A stretch of 64,000 bases of DNA from Nitrosotalea devaniterrae (GCA_900065925.1 LN890280.1:1108451-1172450), one strand, 5' to 3'. Counted from the first letter of the stretch, positions 23,394 through 33,077 are shown. The notes: a model not told the origin generated them from the sequence alone. A program made the numbers and translations.

Positions 23394-24796
23394 TTAATTT
23401 GTAATTTCAGGCCAGACCTGTACGAGATTGCAATTATAGAAATTATAGATACAATCAATGCGAGTGATGCAAACGGACCAAACTCTGGGACAAATGTTGT
23501 ACTCTTTGAAAATACAATGGTATGATTTCCACTCTGACCCTCTTGCCATGTCATGTATACAACATTTCCCAATGTTGCCATGTCATTTTCATATGACTCT
23601 TTTTTTGAATTACTCAAGTTTATAGCATTTTCAAATGTCATACCACCATCTGTACTTTTTGTAATCAGAACATCAAATTTTCCAGGACTGCTATCAACCC
23701 AGCTTACATAGATACTTCCATCAGATACAATTTTTGGCCATCCAGAGGGACCAAAGTTGTTGCTCAGGTTTATTGGCTTGTCAAAAGTATCTCCATTGTC
23801 ACTGCTTTTTGCAAAATAGACATCATAGTTTATGCCAGTCATTGTCTGGGTCCATGTAACATAGACATTATTTTTCCAGACTGTAAACTGTGGATATCCC
23901 GAGTCACCTTTTAGATTGCTAATGTCAATAGGTTTTACAAATGTATTTCCACCATCAGTGCTTTTTGTGAAAAATATGTCATAATTTCCAGAGGTGTTGT
24001 CCATCCATACTGCATACAGGTTATTTCCTGATACTATAACCTCTGGTGTGCCAGATTGTCCCGTAGTTGTGCTTATGTCAACTGGGACATGAAATGATGC
24101 ACCAGAATCACTACTCTTGCTTAGAAACACCTCATAGTCACCCCTGCTGTTATCTTCCCATGTAAGATAGACTTGGTTTCCATCTGCAGACAATTTTGGA
24201 ATTCCCGAATTTCCAATGTTGTGAGTTACATGTAACGGTACATCAAACGTGCTTCCTTGGTCATCACTTTTTGTAAATATGATATTAGTTGAATTGTCAG
24301 TTGACTTTTCAATCCATGATGAATACACATGATTCCCAGATAATGCGATTTGTGGGAATGCAGAAAGTTGTGATGCATCGCTTATTGTAGTTGGTTTTCC
24401 AAAACTAGTACCGCCGTCTAGACTTTTTGTCATCAATATGGTCGAAGTACCAGAAAGCGATGATTGCCATATTACATAGATGTGATTGTTATTTTCTACA
24501 AATTGCGGGTAACTTGATTGGCCATTTGTTGCACCGGATAAATTAATTGGACTGCCAAATGTATTTCCACCATCAGTGCTTTTTGAAAAAAAGACATCAG
24601 ACCTGCCAAGACTAGATTGAGTCCACATTGCAAAAACACCATCACTTGATACAATAACATGTGGCAATTCAGAATCGGCTGAAACTTGGCTAAGATTTAC
24701 AGCATCTGTAAAGCCAGGTGTCTGCACTTGAGCAAAACTAGAACCAACTCCTGCAAGTATAGATAGACCCAAAATTATTGCAATCAGAATTTTCAT
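23390..24796 (-). CDS. Secreted repeat protein (sialidase/BNR-like) with PEFG anchor
   Basis: From ATG 24796 the protein has a signal peptide (MKILIAIILGLSILAGVGSS), then about eight repeats of some 50 residues with SKSTDGGNTFGSPINLS, close to the S-x-D-x-G-x-x-W/F Asp-box of sialidase-type beta-propellers, and strands like VYVTW. It ends VPEFGPFASLALIVSIISII plus a basic tail, the PEFG-CTERM signal probably processed by an archaeosortase. A cell-surface propeller without evident catalytic residues is the likely picture. The upstream ATG 24817 is less likely. Confidence 0.7.
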   Translation of the reverse strand: MKILIAIILGLSILAGVGSSFAQVQTPGFTDAVNLSQVSADSELPHVIVSSDGVFAMWTQSSLGRSDVFFSKSTDGGNTFGSPINLSGATNGQSSYPQFVENNNHIYVIWQSSLSGTSTILMTKSLDGGTSFGKPTTISDASQLSAFPQIALSGNHVYSSWIEKSTDNSTNIIFTKSDDQGSTFDVPLHVTHNIGNSGIPKLSADGNQVYLTWEDNSRGDYEVFLSKSSDSGASFHVPVDISTTTGQSGTPEVIVSGNNLYAVWMDNTSGNYDIFFTKSTDGGNTFVKPIDISNLKGDSGYPQFTVWKNNVYVTWTQTMTGINYDVYFAKSSDNGDTFDKPINLSNNFGPSGWPKIVSDGSIYVSWVDSSPGKFDVLITKSTDGGMTFENAINLSNSKKESYENDMATLGNVVYMTWQEGQSGNHTIVFSKSTTFVPEFGPFASLALIVSIISIIAISYRSGLKLQIN

Positions 24797-24842
24797 ACAA
24801 TTACCACAAATTGCCAATATAATACAGTATTCACAAGTATGA

Positions 24843-25238
24843 TTATTTCAAGTCAGCCTTGTCAACAATGAGATTTAGTTCTACTCGGTCTTTTGTGTTA
24901 ACGGCATTTGTAAGATGTGTTGTCAGAATAACTTGGTGTTCTGTACCATCAATTGTCAATTTTGTTTTGATTATGATTGGTTTGAAATCGGTGCTTGGCC
25001 CAAGCATGAGTTTTGGAATCTCTCCAGTAATTGACAGGTCTTTGGTAACTGCTTTTATCTTGTATGCCATGACATCTGTAAAGTATACACCTCCACGAGT
25101 TGTCGGTTTTCGCACAGGAACTGTGGACTTGACAATAGACACGCTCTGAATTCGATATGATTTTTCTTCAATATCCATAGAACACTCCAAATTTTTCTCC
25201 TGAGACAGTTGTACCATCAAGTCTTCGTTTTCCATCAT
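24843..25238 (-). CDS. Uncharacterised beta-rich protein, 131 aa
   Basis: The product is mostly beta strands (SYRIQSVSIVKSTVPVRKP, IIIKTKLTIDGTEHQVILTT) without cysteines, signal peptide or membrane span. It starts at one of two consecutive ATG codons (25238 or 25235). No family is recognised. It lies just upstream of the PEFG-tailed gene on the same strand, with only 46 bases to that gene's start, so co-transcription is possible. Confidence 0.5.
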   Translation of the reverse strand: MMENEDLMVQLSQEKNLECSMDIEEKSYRIQSVSIVKSTVPVRKPTTRGGVYFTDVMAYKIKAVTKDLSITGEIPKLMLGPSTDFKPIIIKTKLTIDGTEHQVILTTHLTNAVNTKDRVELNLIVDKADLK

Positions 25239-25331
25239 TTACAGTTTATTTAAAAAAAATCAACCACTAAAAATCTTCTGCTTGATATCATGTAGATACT
25301 TTTACAACCTAGATTTCTATACAGTGTATCT

Positions 25332-26843
25332 GTGAAAAATTATGAAACTGATGCGACATGGTACTATCATAACGGCACCAAGCATCCAAACGGAATGTTA
25401 CTCAATAGGTTTCATGTGTTCCATCCATCTCACAGGCCTACACCTTACAAGATTTACAAAAATACACAGCATGTCAATCTCATACTAGACAAAAATTCAT
25501 TAGGCATTTCTGCACTTGATGCGATTTCGACTATATGCGATGTAGATGATAGTATCATTCCCAATCTTGAAACTCTTGCCAGGATTCTTTATTTTTCATC
25601 AGGCATTACAAAGAAAATAAAATTTCCAGAGCCTCTGGGAGAAGTAGATTTTCGTGCAGCATCTTGTACTGGTGCGTTGTACCACATTGAAATTTACATC
25701 ATATGCTCTGATATTTCAGGACTTGATGCAGGAGTATATCACTTTGATCCAAAACACATGAAACTAGATACAATACGACTGGGAGATTTTAGAAAATTTG
25801 TCATGGATTCGACTGCAGATGAACCGTTTGTAAAACAGTCCCCAGTCATATTGATTTTCACAGATATATTTTCAAGAAATTCCATAAAATACCAATCACG
25901 TGAATACAGACATGCATTCTGGGACTGTGGGACAATTCTTGCAAACACACTTGCAATTACATCTGTCCACAACATTCCCTCAAAGGTTGTCACAGGTTTT
26001 GTGGATTCTCAGATTAGCCATCTACTAGGACTAGACATCAAAGAGGAAGCGCCCATTGCAATTTTGCCACTAGGAATTACAAGTCAAGAGACACCAGTAG
26101 ATACCACACTGCCAGAGGTCAACATAGAGACAGTTGCATCAGACTATGAGATAGAATATCCAGAGATTAATTCCATGCACGAGTCATCTTGTCTTTTAAC
26201 TAGAGCAGATGTCTCATCATGGAGACATCAAATTACAAGAGAACACAAAGAATCTACAAAACTAATCCCACTTGCAGAAAGCATCAAGTCTGAAGAGTCA
26301 TTAGAGAAGACAATAATCAAGAGAGGCTCTACAAGAAAGTTTTCACTTGAACCCATAACATTTAAACAATTGTCAACAATACTTTCCAAGACTACATCAG
26401 GCATAGATGCAGATTTTGTCAACCATAGTTTCCTATCAGACATTTACATAATTGCAAATGCAGTTGAGGGATTAGAATCAGGCTCATATTATTACGTAAA
26501 AGAAAGAAATTCCCTAGAGCAGTTACGTAAAGGCAACTTTAGAAATGCGTCAGGAAATTTAGGACTGGACCAAGATTTGCCATATGATGCAAGTGTTACA
26601 ATTTTTTTCATGATAGACCTTGATAAAATTTTAAAGCAGTTTGGAAATCGTGGATATAGAGTTGCCCAGCTTGATGCTGCAATAACTGGAGGCAAGATGT
26701 ATCTTGCATCATATGCACTAGGACTTGGCGCAACAGGGCTCACATTTTATGACGACATTGTAACCAATTTCTTTTCTCCTCATGCAGAAAACAAAGAGAC
26801 CATGTTTTTAATAGCAATAGGGAAAAAAGAAAAGCCTACTTAG
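25332..26843 (+). CDS. Duplicated SagB-type nitroreductase-like protein
   Basis: The 503-residue protein holds two nitroreductase/SagB-type dehydrogenase domains. The first (about 70-260) has FSSGITKKI, then ALYHIEIYIICSDISGLDAG and a DFRAASCTGA segment; the second (about 325-500) has the RGSTRKFSLEPITFKQLSTI motif typical of nitroreductases and a GLGATGLTFYDD end. SagB domains oxidise azolines using FMN in peptide maturation, but stand-alone family members have unknown substrates. The start is GTG 25332. No precursor peptide or cyclodehydratase gene is seen nearby. Confidence 0.75.
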   Translation: MKNYETDATWYYHNGTKHPNGMLLNRFHVFHPSHRPTPYKIYKNTQHVNLILDKNSLGISALDAISTICDVDDSIIPNLETLARILYFSSGITKKIKFPEPLGEVDFRAASCTGALYHIEIYIICSDISGLDAGVYHFDPKHMKLDTIRLGDFRKFVMDSTADEPFVKQSPVILIFTDIFSRNSIKYQSREYRHAFWDCGTILANTLAITSVHNIPSKVVTGFVDSQISHLLGLDIKEEAPIAILPLGITSQETPVDTTLPEVNIETVASDYEIEYPEINSMHESSCLLTRADVSSWRHQITREHKESTKLIPLAESIKSEESLEKTIIKRGSTRKFSLEPITFKQLSTILSKTTSGIDADFVNHSFLSDIYIIANAVEGLESGSYYYVKERNSLEQLRKGNFRNASGNLGLDQDLPYDASVTIFFMIDLDKILKQFGNRGYRVAQLDAAITGGKMYLASYALGLGATGLTFYDDIVTNFFSPHAENKETMFLIAIGKKEKPT

Positions 26844-27282
26844 AATCATATTTCATTTTAAAAAATAGCCAGTTCTTTTCTTCTTGCTCAAAGTGTACAA
26901 GACAATATTTTCCCCGCAATCTAGCACCATGTATGTTTACTATAATTTTTTTTTCATTATTTTCTAGGATGTCAAATGTTCCCTTGTCCCAAGTTTTGAC
27001 CTTGCCTGCACCATAATTTCCCTCTGGAATTTGTCCCTCAAACATGGCATATTCAATTGGGTGATCGTCGACTGATATTGCCAAACGCCTTTCTCCAATT
27101 TTTTGAGGTGGTTCCTTTGGTAATGCCCAGCTCTTCAGCGAGTTATTCATTTCAAATCTAAGATCCCAGTGCAGTTTAGAGGCATGATGCTCCTGGATTA
27201 CATAGACAGGTCGTTCCAATTGAGAGGCATCATATTTTTTGACAATATCACTGCAAAAGGATTCAGACGGTTCATCTTCCAC
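26836..27282 (-). CDS. Stand-alone LigD-type 3'-phosphoesterase domain
   Basis: The 148-residue protein is the PE domain of DNA ligase D without ligase or polymerase parts. It shows YVIQEHHASKLHWDLRFE, with His and Asp residues of the metal site, SWALPKEPP, VDDHPIEYAMFEGQIPEG and YGAGKVKTWDKG. The domain removes 3'-phosphates and trims ribonucleotides at DNA ends during repair. It overlaps the convergent SagB-like gene by eight bases. The ligase partner is not in the window. Confidence 0.85.
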   Translation of the reverse strand: MEDEPSESFCSDIVKKYDASQLERPVYVIQEHHASKLHWDLRFEMNNSLKSWALPKEPPQKIGERRLAISVDDHPIEYAMFEGQIPEGNYGAGKVKTWDKGTFDILENNEKKIIVNIHGARLRGKYCLVHFEQEEKNWLFFKMKYDSK

Positions 27283-27349
27283 GGTACAATATAGTGATTG
27301 TTGTATTAGAAGAATTCTGAATGCTTATATTTTTACCACCTAGTTCAAG

Positions 27350-27556
27350 ATGAGTATGCATTCCAAAACAAGGTACATCATACTTGCCTTGTTGATTTTG
27401 ATACCATCAATTGTAAACTTGGGAGTGCCAATATACAACAGAGATTCTCCGGAATTATTCGGTATGCCATTTTTCTATTGGTTCCAGACGTTTTGGCTTG
27501 TAGCATGTACCGGATTTTATCTCACATATTCTAAACTAGTGGAGAAAAAGGCATGA
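27350..27556 (+). CDS. DUF3311-type small subunit of an SSS transporter
   Basis: The 68-residue membrane protein has two helices ([17 protein letters not shown] and [20 protein letters not shown]) and fits the DUF3311 family, whose genes usually precede a sodium:solute symporter. Its stop overlaps the next ATG (ATGA at 27553), indicating translational coupling with the symporter. It probably stabilises or assists the permease. Confidence 0.75.
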   Translation: MSMHSKTRYIILALLILIPSIVNLGVPIYNRDSPELFGMPFFYWFQTFWLVACTGFYLTYSKLVEKKA

Positions 27557-29052
27557 TTAGTTCGGATATACTTGTTGTATTTGTTTCATTGTTTATTGTA
27601 TTCATTGGATTAGGATTTTACGGTAAATATTGGAGAAGGGGGGATCTAAACCATGTACACGAGTGGTCTTTGGCAGGAAGAAAACTTGGAACAACTCTAG
27701 TTTTTTTCCTCATTGGTGCAGACTTGTATACAGCATATAGTTTTGTGGCAATTCCTTCAGGAGTCTTTGCAAAAGGCTCCCTGTACTTTTTTGCAATTCC
27801 ATATGTCATGCTAACATTTGCTGTAGCACTTGTTGCAATGCCTAGACTTTGGACACTTGCAAAAGAAAAAGGATACATCACAGCATCAGATTTTGTAAAG
27901 GACCGGTTTAGCAGTAGAACGCTTGCAATCATGATTGCAATTACAGGAATTGTTGCAGAGTTACCATACATTGCACTGCAGATAGTCGGCATGCAAGCAG
28001 TTCTCACAGTAATGCTTGCAGGATATGCAAATGCACAGATTGTTCAAGAGATTTCACTTTTAGTTGCTTTTGTTATTCTAGCTGCTTTCACATATACAAG
28101 TGGACTACGCGGTGCAACCCTGACTGCAATCTTCAAAGACATTCTAGTGTGGATAACGGTAATTGCTGTAATAGTAATAGTGCCAATTAGCATAGGAGGA
28201 TTTGGAAATGCATTCAAGGCAGCAAGTAGTAGCTATGTCACATTACCAGAGAATCTAGTTCCAGCATATGCAACACTCATCTTAGGAAGTGCACTTGCAC
28301 TATACCTTTACCCACATGCAATAAGCGGGGTTTTGAGTGCTCAGAGTGCCCAAAAACTTCGTAGTAGTACCGCACTGTTACCCCTCTATGGAATTGGCCT
28401 TGCAATACTTGCGCTAATGGGAATACTAGTCTATGCAGTTCCCGGAGCAATGCATTTCTTGTCTGGATTTCCCGAAAGTTCACGTGGAATACTGGTTGTT
28501 CCTTCACTTATCCTGTATTCCCTTCCAAGTTGGTTCTCAGGAGTTGCCCTGCTCGGAGTCTTTGTTGGAGGCCTAGTACCTGCAGCAATCATGGCAATGG
28601 CCCAGGCAAATCTTTTGACTAGGAATATCATCAAGGAAATAAAGCCAAATCTCTCAGACAAGTCAGAGATTAGAATAACAAAGGCCGCATCGACTATCTT
28701 CAAATTTGTAGCTCTAGGGTTTGTGTTTTCAGTTCCTGCAACTTATGCAATATCATTGCAGTTACTTGGGGGGATATTGATTGCACAGATTTTACCCGCA
28801 GTGTTTTGTGGATTATATGTAAAATCACTAAGAAAGACACCGCTGATAATAGGCTTGCTTGCAGGAATAATTTCAGGAATACTAATGGTAGAGTTTACAA
28901 ACAGTTTTGGTCAATTGACATCATCTCTACTGAAAACTACTTTTGGTCCAATATACATCGCAGTCATAGCACTTGGAATCAATCTTGTAATATCATTTGG
29001 TGGAAGCATGATACAGAAAAAAATTGATGTTAAAAAAGATTCAGTGCAATAA
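27553..29052 (+). CDS. Sodium:solute symporter family (SSS) permease
   Basis: The 499-residue protein has about thirteen membrane helices and the SSS family's features: [20 protein letters not shown] at helix 2, [17 protein letters not shown], and [20 protein letters not shown] in the middle. With DUF3311 this arrangement resembles MctP-type monocarboxylate permeases, so uptake of a short organic acid is a fair guess. The true substrate is unknown. The end is polar and basic. Confidence 0.85.
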   Translation: MISSDILVVFVSLFIVFIGLGFYGKYWRRGDLNHVHEWSLAGRKLGTTLVFFLIGADLYTAYSFVAIPSGVFAKGSLYFFAIPYVMLTFAVALVAMPRLWTLAKEKGYITASDFVKDRFSSRTLAIMIAITGIVAELPYIALQIVGMQAVLTVMLAGYANAQIVQEISLLVAFVILAAFTYTSGLRGATLTAIFKDILVWITVIAVIVIVPISIGGFGNAFKAASSSYVTLPENLVPAYATLILGSALALYLYPHAISGVLSAQSAQKLRSSTALLPLYGIGLAILALMGILVYAVPGAMHFLSGFPESSRGILVVPSLILYSLPSWFSGVALLGVFVGGLVPAAIMAMAQANLLTRNIIKEIKPNLSDKSEIRITKAASTIFKFVALGFVFSVPATYAISLQLLGGILIAQILPAVFCGLYVKSLRKTPLIIGLLAGIISGILMVEFTNSFGQLTSSLLKTTFGPIYIAVIALGINLVISFGGSMIQKKIDVKKDSVQ

Positions 29053-29086
29053 AACAATTATAAAAATTTAGAAAATGGTTTTACGA

Positions 29087-29647
29087 TTACTCGTATTCCA
29101 TCAGTTTCTTTTCTTCTAACAATGTGTGAAGATTGTGGACTGCACGATAAACTTCGGCTTCTTTCTTTGTTCCAGTACATACTAGTTTTCCAGAGGCAAA
29201 GATGAGAACCACTGAACGAGGATCAAGCATTCTGTGTATCAAACCTGGAAATTGTTCCGGTTCATACATACTTCTTGGAAGACTACGTGCGGCTTTTTCC
29301 AAGTGAACCTTGCCACCAAGACTAACAGAAGCTACGATGTTTTGAATTGTAATTTCTGGATTCTTTTTTATTTTTATCTTGCCTTTTCGGAGTCTTTGTA
29401 CTACGGTATTTACAGCATTTACTGCTGCTTCTTCGGATTTTGAGCCAGTACAAACCATTTTACCTGAGCTGAAGATCAATGTCGCAGTTTTTGGAGACTT
29501 TAATCTAAAAACCAGACCTGGGAATTGTTCAGGATGATATTCAACGTCCGGAAATTCTTTTGTAATTGCTACAAGATCAATTTTTTGGTCTACTGAAGCA
29601 GAGGCAACCACATTTACGATGTCGACAATCGGTTTTGTTTGCGGCAT
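29087..29647 (-). CDS. tbp: TATA-box-binding protein
   Basis: The 186-residue protein contains the two direct repeats of TBP: the first with EYHPEQFPGLVFRL and LIFSSGKMVCTGSK, the second with MYEPEQFPGLIHRM and LIFASGKLVCTGTK. These form the DNA-binding saddle that recruits TFB and RNA polymerase. Length and motifs are normal. ATG 29647 is about 25 bases behind a good TATA, so the mRNA is probably leaderless. Confidence 0.97.
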   Translation of the reverse strand: MPQTKPIVDIVNVVASASVDQKIDLVAITKEFPDVEYHPEQFPGLVFRLKSPKTATLIFSSGKMVCTGSKSEEAAVNAVNTVVQRLRKGKIKIKKNPEITIQNIVASVSLGGKVHLEKAARSLPRSMYEPEQFPGLIHRMLDPRSVVLIFASGKLVCTGTKKEAEVYRAVHNLHTLLEEKKLMEYE

Positions 29648-29669
29648 TTAAATAGGTTATAAATCGGTA

Positions 29670-29681
29670 CCATATATAACC
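29670..29681 (-). promoter_or_regulatory. TATA box of tbp
   Basis: On the minus strand TTATATATGG lies roughly 25-35 bases upstream of the tbp ATG, the distance expected for a leaderless archaeal transcript. Confidence 0.5.
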
Positions 29682-29845
29682 AATTACATAACTACCGTGA
29701 CTGGAAAGGTGAAAGATCTTACAGCATGGTTTGAAAACTCGATCTAAAAATTGATCGAGAACATTACATCTAGATAATTTCCCAATTAGGTTCAAAGTTA
29801 TCAAGACAACATGTTTTCTACAAACTTTGATCTAAAGAGAGTGTA

Positions 29846-30079
29846 ATGAATAACAAATACTTGATCATATCTAGCATACTTTTTTTGATTATGGGGTTAG
29901 ACAATGCATTTGCGTGGACAGAATATCAACCCGTGATATTTGTTGGAGACATGTCACAGATCTATTCAAAGATGCCAGTCTTTCACGGATATACACAAGA
30001 GTTTCTCACAAGTACAGTCATAAAACAAGTCTGCCATGATTCAAGTCAAGATGGCGTCACGCTAGACTATTGCAAGTAA
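29846..30079 (+). CDS. Small secreted protein, 77 aa
   Basis: A signal peptide (LIISSILFLIMGLDNAFA, cleaved after A-F-A) is followed by about 53 residues with two cysteines (C68 in VCHDSS and C76 in DYCK) that could form a disulfide. No domain is recognised. It is monocistronic. Confidence 0.5.
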   Translation: MNNKYLIISSILFLIMGLDNAFAWTEYQPVIFVGDMSQIYSKMPVFHGYTQEFLTSTVIKQVCHDSSQDGVTLDYCK

Positions 30080-30188
30080 TTTGTTTTCAAATCACGCCAA
30101 GATGAAAAAATCAGACATGCAAAATAATAAAACGCATCTCATGAAAATTTCATGGTATATATTTTGGCAAAAAACCTTTCAATGTTAA

Positions 30189-30545
30189 ATGCGCTCAGAT
30201 AACCCCCATGGAAAATCAGGAGACGATGAACATAGGAGTTCTGAGATCTCAAAAATAAAAAATGAAATGGAGAATGCAGATAAAATATTTTACAAAGAAC
30301 TTTCAAGCAAGCACTTTCTTTTAGATAAATTCAGTACAGAACAGCTAAGAGACATGTGTCAGAACTTGCTTGGAAGAGGCCCAGATATAGAATATTATGA
30401 AGACAAGGTTACGAAAAAGACAAAGGAATTACCCCAATACAAAGAAGATTATATCCATTTTATTATAGATGAATTTCGATTTTCTGAGATTAAAAATTAT
30501 GCACTAGAAAAACACATAGTTACTAGCCAGTTTTTTGAAAAATAA
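30189..30545 (+). CDS. Helical cytoplasmic protein, 118 aa
   Basis: The charged protein starts MRSDNPHGKSGDDEHRSSEI and is mostly helix, with LDKFSTEQLRDMCQNLLG in the middle, a segment reminiscent of a SAP-like or small three-helix motif. A second half of helices follows (YKEDYIHFIIDEFRFSEIKN). No firm family. Its ATG lies 10 bases after a weak purine stretch. It converges with the propeller gene. Confidence 0.5.
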   Translation: MRSDNPHGKSGDDEHRSSEISKIKNEMENADKIFYKELSSKHFLLDKFSTEQLRDMCQNLLGRGPDIEYYEDKVTKKTKELPQYKEDYIHFIIDEFRFSEIKNYALEKHIVTSQFFEK

Positions 30546-30556
30546 TAGGCACAAAA

Positions 30557-31993
30557 CTACTTGTTTTGGACAGATAAATCAAGAAACTTTGTTTTTGTTA
30601 CATGCCCATCAGATGCACTAATTCCAACAGTGTAATTTCCAGACGATATCTTATCACCATCAATAAGCAACGTGACCATACTGTCACGTGATGCATCTAC
30701 TATACCAGAAGAGAATTTTACTGTTAAATTTCCAAGTTCAGCAGTCGGAGTAATTGAGCTTGAAGCATTCAGATAGAGTTGACCAGACAAATGTGCGTCA
30801 CCTTTTATTTCCAGGTCAACAATACCAGTCTTTCCATGACCTAGTGTGATTTTAGGGGTATTGAGATTTATTTCAAACGGGATTACAGCATGCCCATTTA
30901 TCATTCCAACTTTGTCGGTATTCCACTCAGAGAACCAGAGAATTTTTTCATCATGTGGATCCTGGGAAAGGTTTAGTGGATAAGTAAGATAACCATCTTT
31001 TGGCAGGGACGGAATTGAATACTCGGTCAATGTTTTATTTGATAAATCAAAGCGTCCAATTTTATTTCCTTGGTGTTCATTGAACCATAAAACTTTTGGA
31101 TCTTGTGCTCCACGAATCCAAAAAGGAAGTGTGGTAGTATGAAAACCATTTTGAGATGTAGGATATCGCATAACTTTTCCATTTCCAAGATCATAACTAG
31201 TGAGAAAGCTTGTTTCATGTTCAGTTAACCACAAAATGTTATTGTTTAGCAATAAATCAGTAGGAGTCGAAAATAATGTAGTATTATCTTTAGGAATACT
31301 TTGAATTAATGAAATATCTTTTACAGTGTTATTTTCCCGATTTATTTTATACTCTAAAATATTTTGAGACCCCACATTAGCTATCCATACAGAATCATTT
31401 TGTAGAAATAGGCCAGCTGGGTTTGTATGAGCACCAACATTAAAAGCAGATATCTTGTAACCACTCTTTTCTGATTTCTCCACAACGCCCAGAGTATCTC
31501 CACGTAGAGTAGTAAACCAAATTTCGCCATTTTGGCTTGCTTTCATCTGAAATGGGGCACCAGTCTCAGATACGTACGAGTCAAAAGTACCACTTGTGGG
31601 GTCAAACCTCCAAATTGATGTAGTCCCAAGCGAAGATAGCCAGATTTTACCATCGTTGTCTTGTACAATGGCCCAAACAGTGGTAGAGTTGACATTCGTG
31701 TTTTCAAGGGATGTTGCTCCATTTTTGATCTCATAGTTTTTCACATTCCCATTAGTCGGATCAATAGAATAAAGCGTAGCATTTTTTGAGGACACCCAGA
31801 CCAATCCCGTATCGGATACAACCAGACCATTGGGGGCAGAATCAGAAGGCAATGAATATTCCTTGACATATTGATTTTCTTTTCCAGATGTAATATTCAA
31901 AGACAGTGCCCCATTTCTAAAACTTTGATCAACGTAGACAAGTACAATTATTGCAGCGACAAAAATTACAATTAGAGTTTTTTTCGATATCAA
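30557..31993 (-). CDS. Membrane-anchored Vgb-like beta-propeller protein
   Basis: A single N-terminal helix (TLIVIFVAAIIVLVYVD) anchors a propeller built from repeats such as GLVWVSSKNATLYSIDPTNG and KIWLSSLGTTSIWRFDPTSG, as in virginiamycin B lyase and streptogramin-lyase relatives. A C-terminal beta-sandwich (about 385-478) follows. Most archaeal members lack proven lyase activity and probably bind ligands outside the cell. A related propeller is fused to CopCD at 48319. Confidence 0.7.
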   Translation of the reverse strand: MISKKTLIVIFVAAIIVLVYVDQSFRNGALSLNITSGKENQYVKEYSLPSDSAPNGLVVSDTGLVWVSSKNATLYSIDPTNGNVKNYEIKNGATSLENTNVNSTTVWAIVQDNDGKIWLSSLGTTSIWRFDPTSGTFDSYVSETGAPFQMKASQNGEIWFTTLRGDTLGVVEKSEKSGYKISAFNVGAHTNPAGLFLQNDSVWIANVGSQNILEYKINRENNTVKDISLIQSIPKDNTTLFSTPTDLLLNNNILWLTEHETSFLTSYDLGNGKVMRYPTSQNGFHTTTLPFWIRGAQDPKVLWFNEHQGNKIGRFDLSNKTLTEYSIPSLPKDGYLTYPLNLSQDPHDEKILWFSEWNTDKVGMINGHAVIPFEINLNTPKITLGHGKTGIVDLEIKGDAHLSGQLYLNASSSITPTAELGNLTVKFSSGIVDASRDSMVTLLIDGDKISSGNYTVGISASDGHVTKTKFLDLSVQNK

Positions 31994-32130
31994 TTTGACC
32001 TAAGATTCAATTGGCAGTATCTGTATTATTAGTCTCTCTAAGTCAGATACGAATCAAGCCATAGATTTACCTAGTTTTCCAGTTTGACAAAGAGAGGCAA
32101 TGTAATATATCAAAACATCCTAGTTAGTTC

Positions 32131-32655
32131 ATGAAGAAACGATTCTACCTCTTTTTGCCAATCTATCTGAGTTTCTTTGTAGGGCTTGGAGTATACGAGA
32201 TAATTCACCCTCCTTTTAGTACAGACTCGGCAAGAATTGGAGACTATGAAGTTAAAGTTGAAACCACACCTCCAGTTCCAGAGGTTGGAAAAATCACAAC
32301 AGTACATTTCATAGTTTTGGACCAGAACGAAAAACCTGTTGACAATTTTAGGATGGGTGCTCAGATTTATTATAATGATAACATGATAAGCTCATTTTCC
32401 CTTTCAGACCATGATTCTGGAAAGTGGGATTTGGATTACATATTCAAAGAGCCAGGTAATCACGTAATCAGAGTTGATCTGGTTGATTTCAAAAATGGCG
32501 GAATGCTATCATACACATTCAACATGGGTGTGCTTAATTTCTACATGAGTCTGTTCACGTATTTGATAGTAGCAGGACTTGCTGGTGCCGGGGGCATTGT
32601 AATTGCAATAATTTTATTCCAGAAAAACATCTGGCCCAAGAAAAATAAAACATAG
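32131..32655 (+). CDS. Membrane protein with YtkA/FixH-like beta domain
   Basis: An N-terminal helix (FYLFLPIYLSFFVGLGVYEI), an extracytoplasmic Ig-like domain (DYEVKVETTPPVPEVGKITT, WDLDYIFKEPGNHVIRVDL) and a C-terminal helix (LFTYLIVAGLAGAGGIVIAI) with a basic tail make a 174-residue two-span protein. The middle domain resembles YtkA-like or FixH-type folds linked to copper handling, but this is by pattern. A predicted RNA structure begins right after its stop. Confidence 0.55.
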   Translation: MKKRFYLFLPIYLSFFVGLGVYEIIHPPFSTDSARIGDYEVKVETTPPVPEVGKITTVHFIVLDQNEKPVDNFRMGAQIYYNDNMISSFSLSDHDSGKWDLDYIFKEPGNHVIRVDLVDFKNGGMLSYTFNMGVLNFYMSLFTYLIVAGLAGAGGIVIAIILFQKNIWPKKNKT

Positions 32656-32656
32656 G

Positions 32657-32748
32657 GCGTGGTCCTCTAATGCAGGATGCTTGGAGATTACCTCCTTTGG
32701 AATCAACGCCATTGCGTGAATTCATGAAAGATTCCTGCGGGACCACGC
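32657..32748 (+). ncRNA. Candidate structured RNA or 3' structure
   Basis: The ends pair perfectly over nine bases (GCGTGGTCC 32657-32665 with GGACCACGC 32740-32748). Nested inside are a six-base stem (GCAGGA 32672-32677 with TCCTGC 32733-32738) and two small hairpins (GGAG/CTCC at 32683-32695 and ACGC/GCGT at 32706-32717), giving a multibranched fold of 92 bases in otherwise AT-rich DNA. It begins one base after the stop codon of the upstream gene. It is not a tRNA: no T-loop or anticodon arm is found. An independent small RNA, a riboswitch-like 3' element or a short mobile repeat are all possible. Confidence 0.4.
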
Positions 32749-32882
32749 ATCGTTAAGCCATCTGTAGTGACTCTACGATCACATGTATAGTATAATTTCA
32801 AATTATTTAAGAATTTGTACTAGAAATATATCAATACATCATTTATATAAAATATTTCTAAAAATCTACAGATTTTCAATAA

Positions 32883-33077
32883 TTATTCTAGCATGTTCCA
32901 GAACCTAGAGTAACGAAACAAGCCAACCCATCCAGATATGAAGGAAATAAGGGACAAAGCAAACAGTAGATACATCTCCCTTTTTCGATGTGCAAGATCA
33001 AGATTCAGAAAAATAAATGCACCCAAACCTATCAAACCAAAAAAAAGTACCAGCCTGCCGAGTCGTTTGAAATTCAA
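32883..33077 (-). CDS. Small two-span membrane protein, 64 aa
   Basis: Hydrophobic helices LVLFFGLIGLGAFIFLNL and MYLLFALSLISFISGWVGLF are joined by a basic loop (AHRKRE). No family is recognised. The start is ATG 33077. The region between 32749 and 32882 on its 3' side is AT-rich and holds no gene. Confidence 0.5.
   Translation of the reverse strand: MNFKRLGRLVLFFGLIGLGAFIFLNLDLAHRKREMYLLFALSLISFISGWVGLFRYSRFWNMLE

Noticed and set aside
32657-32748. tRNA gene
   Set aside because: The outer stem is nine bases rather than seven, no T-loop GGTTCRA pattern or anticodon arm is present, and internal stems do not match a cloverleaf.
32657-32748. Miniature transposon (MITE)
   Set aside because: Ends are inverted, but no target duplication flanks them; without other copies this cannot be supported. 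It remains an alternative for the RNA candidate.
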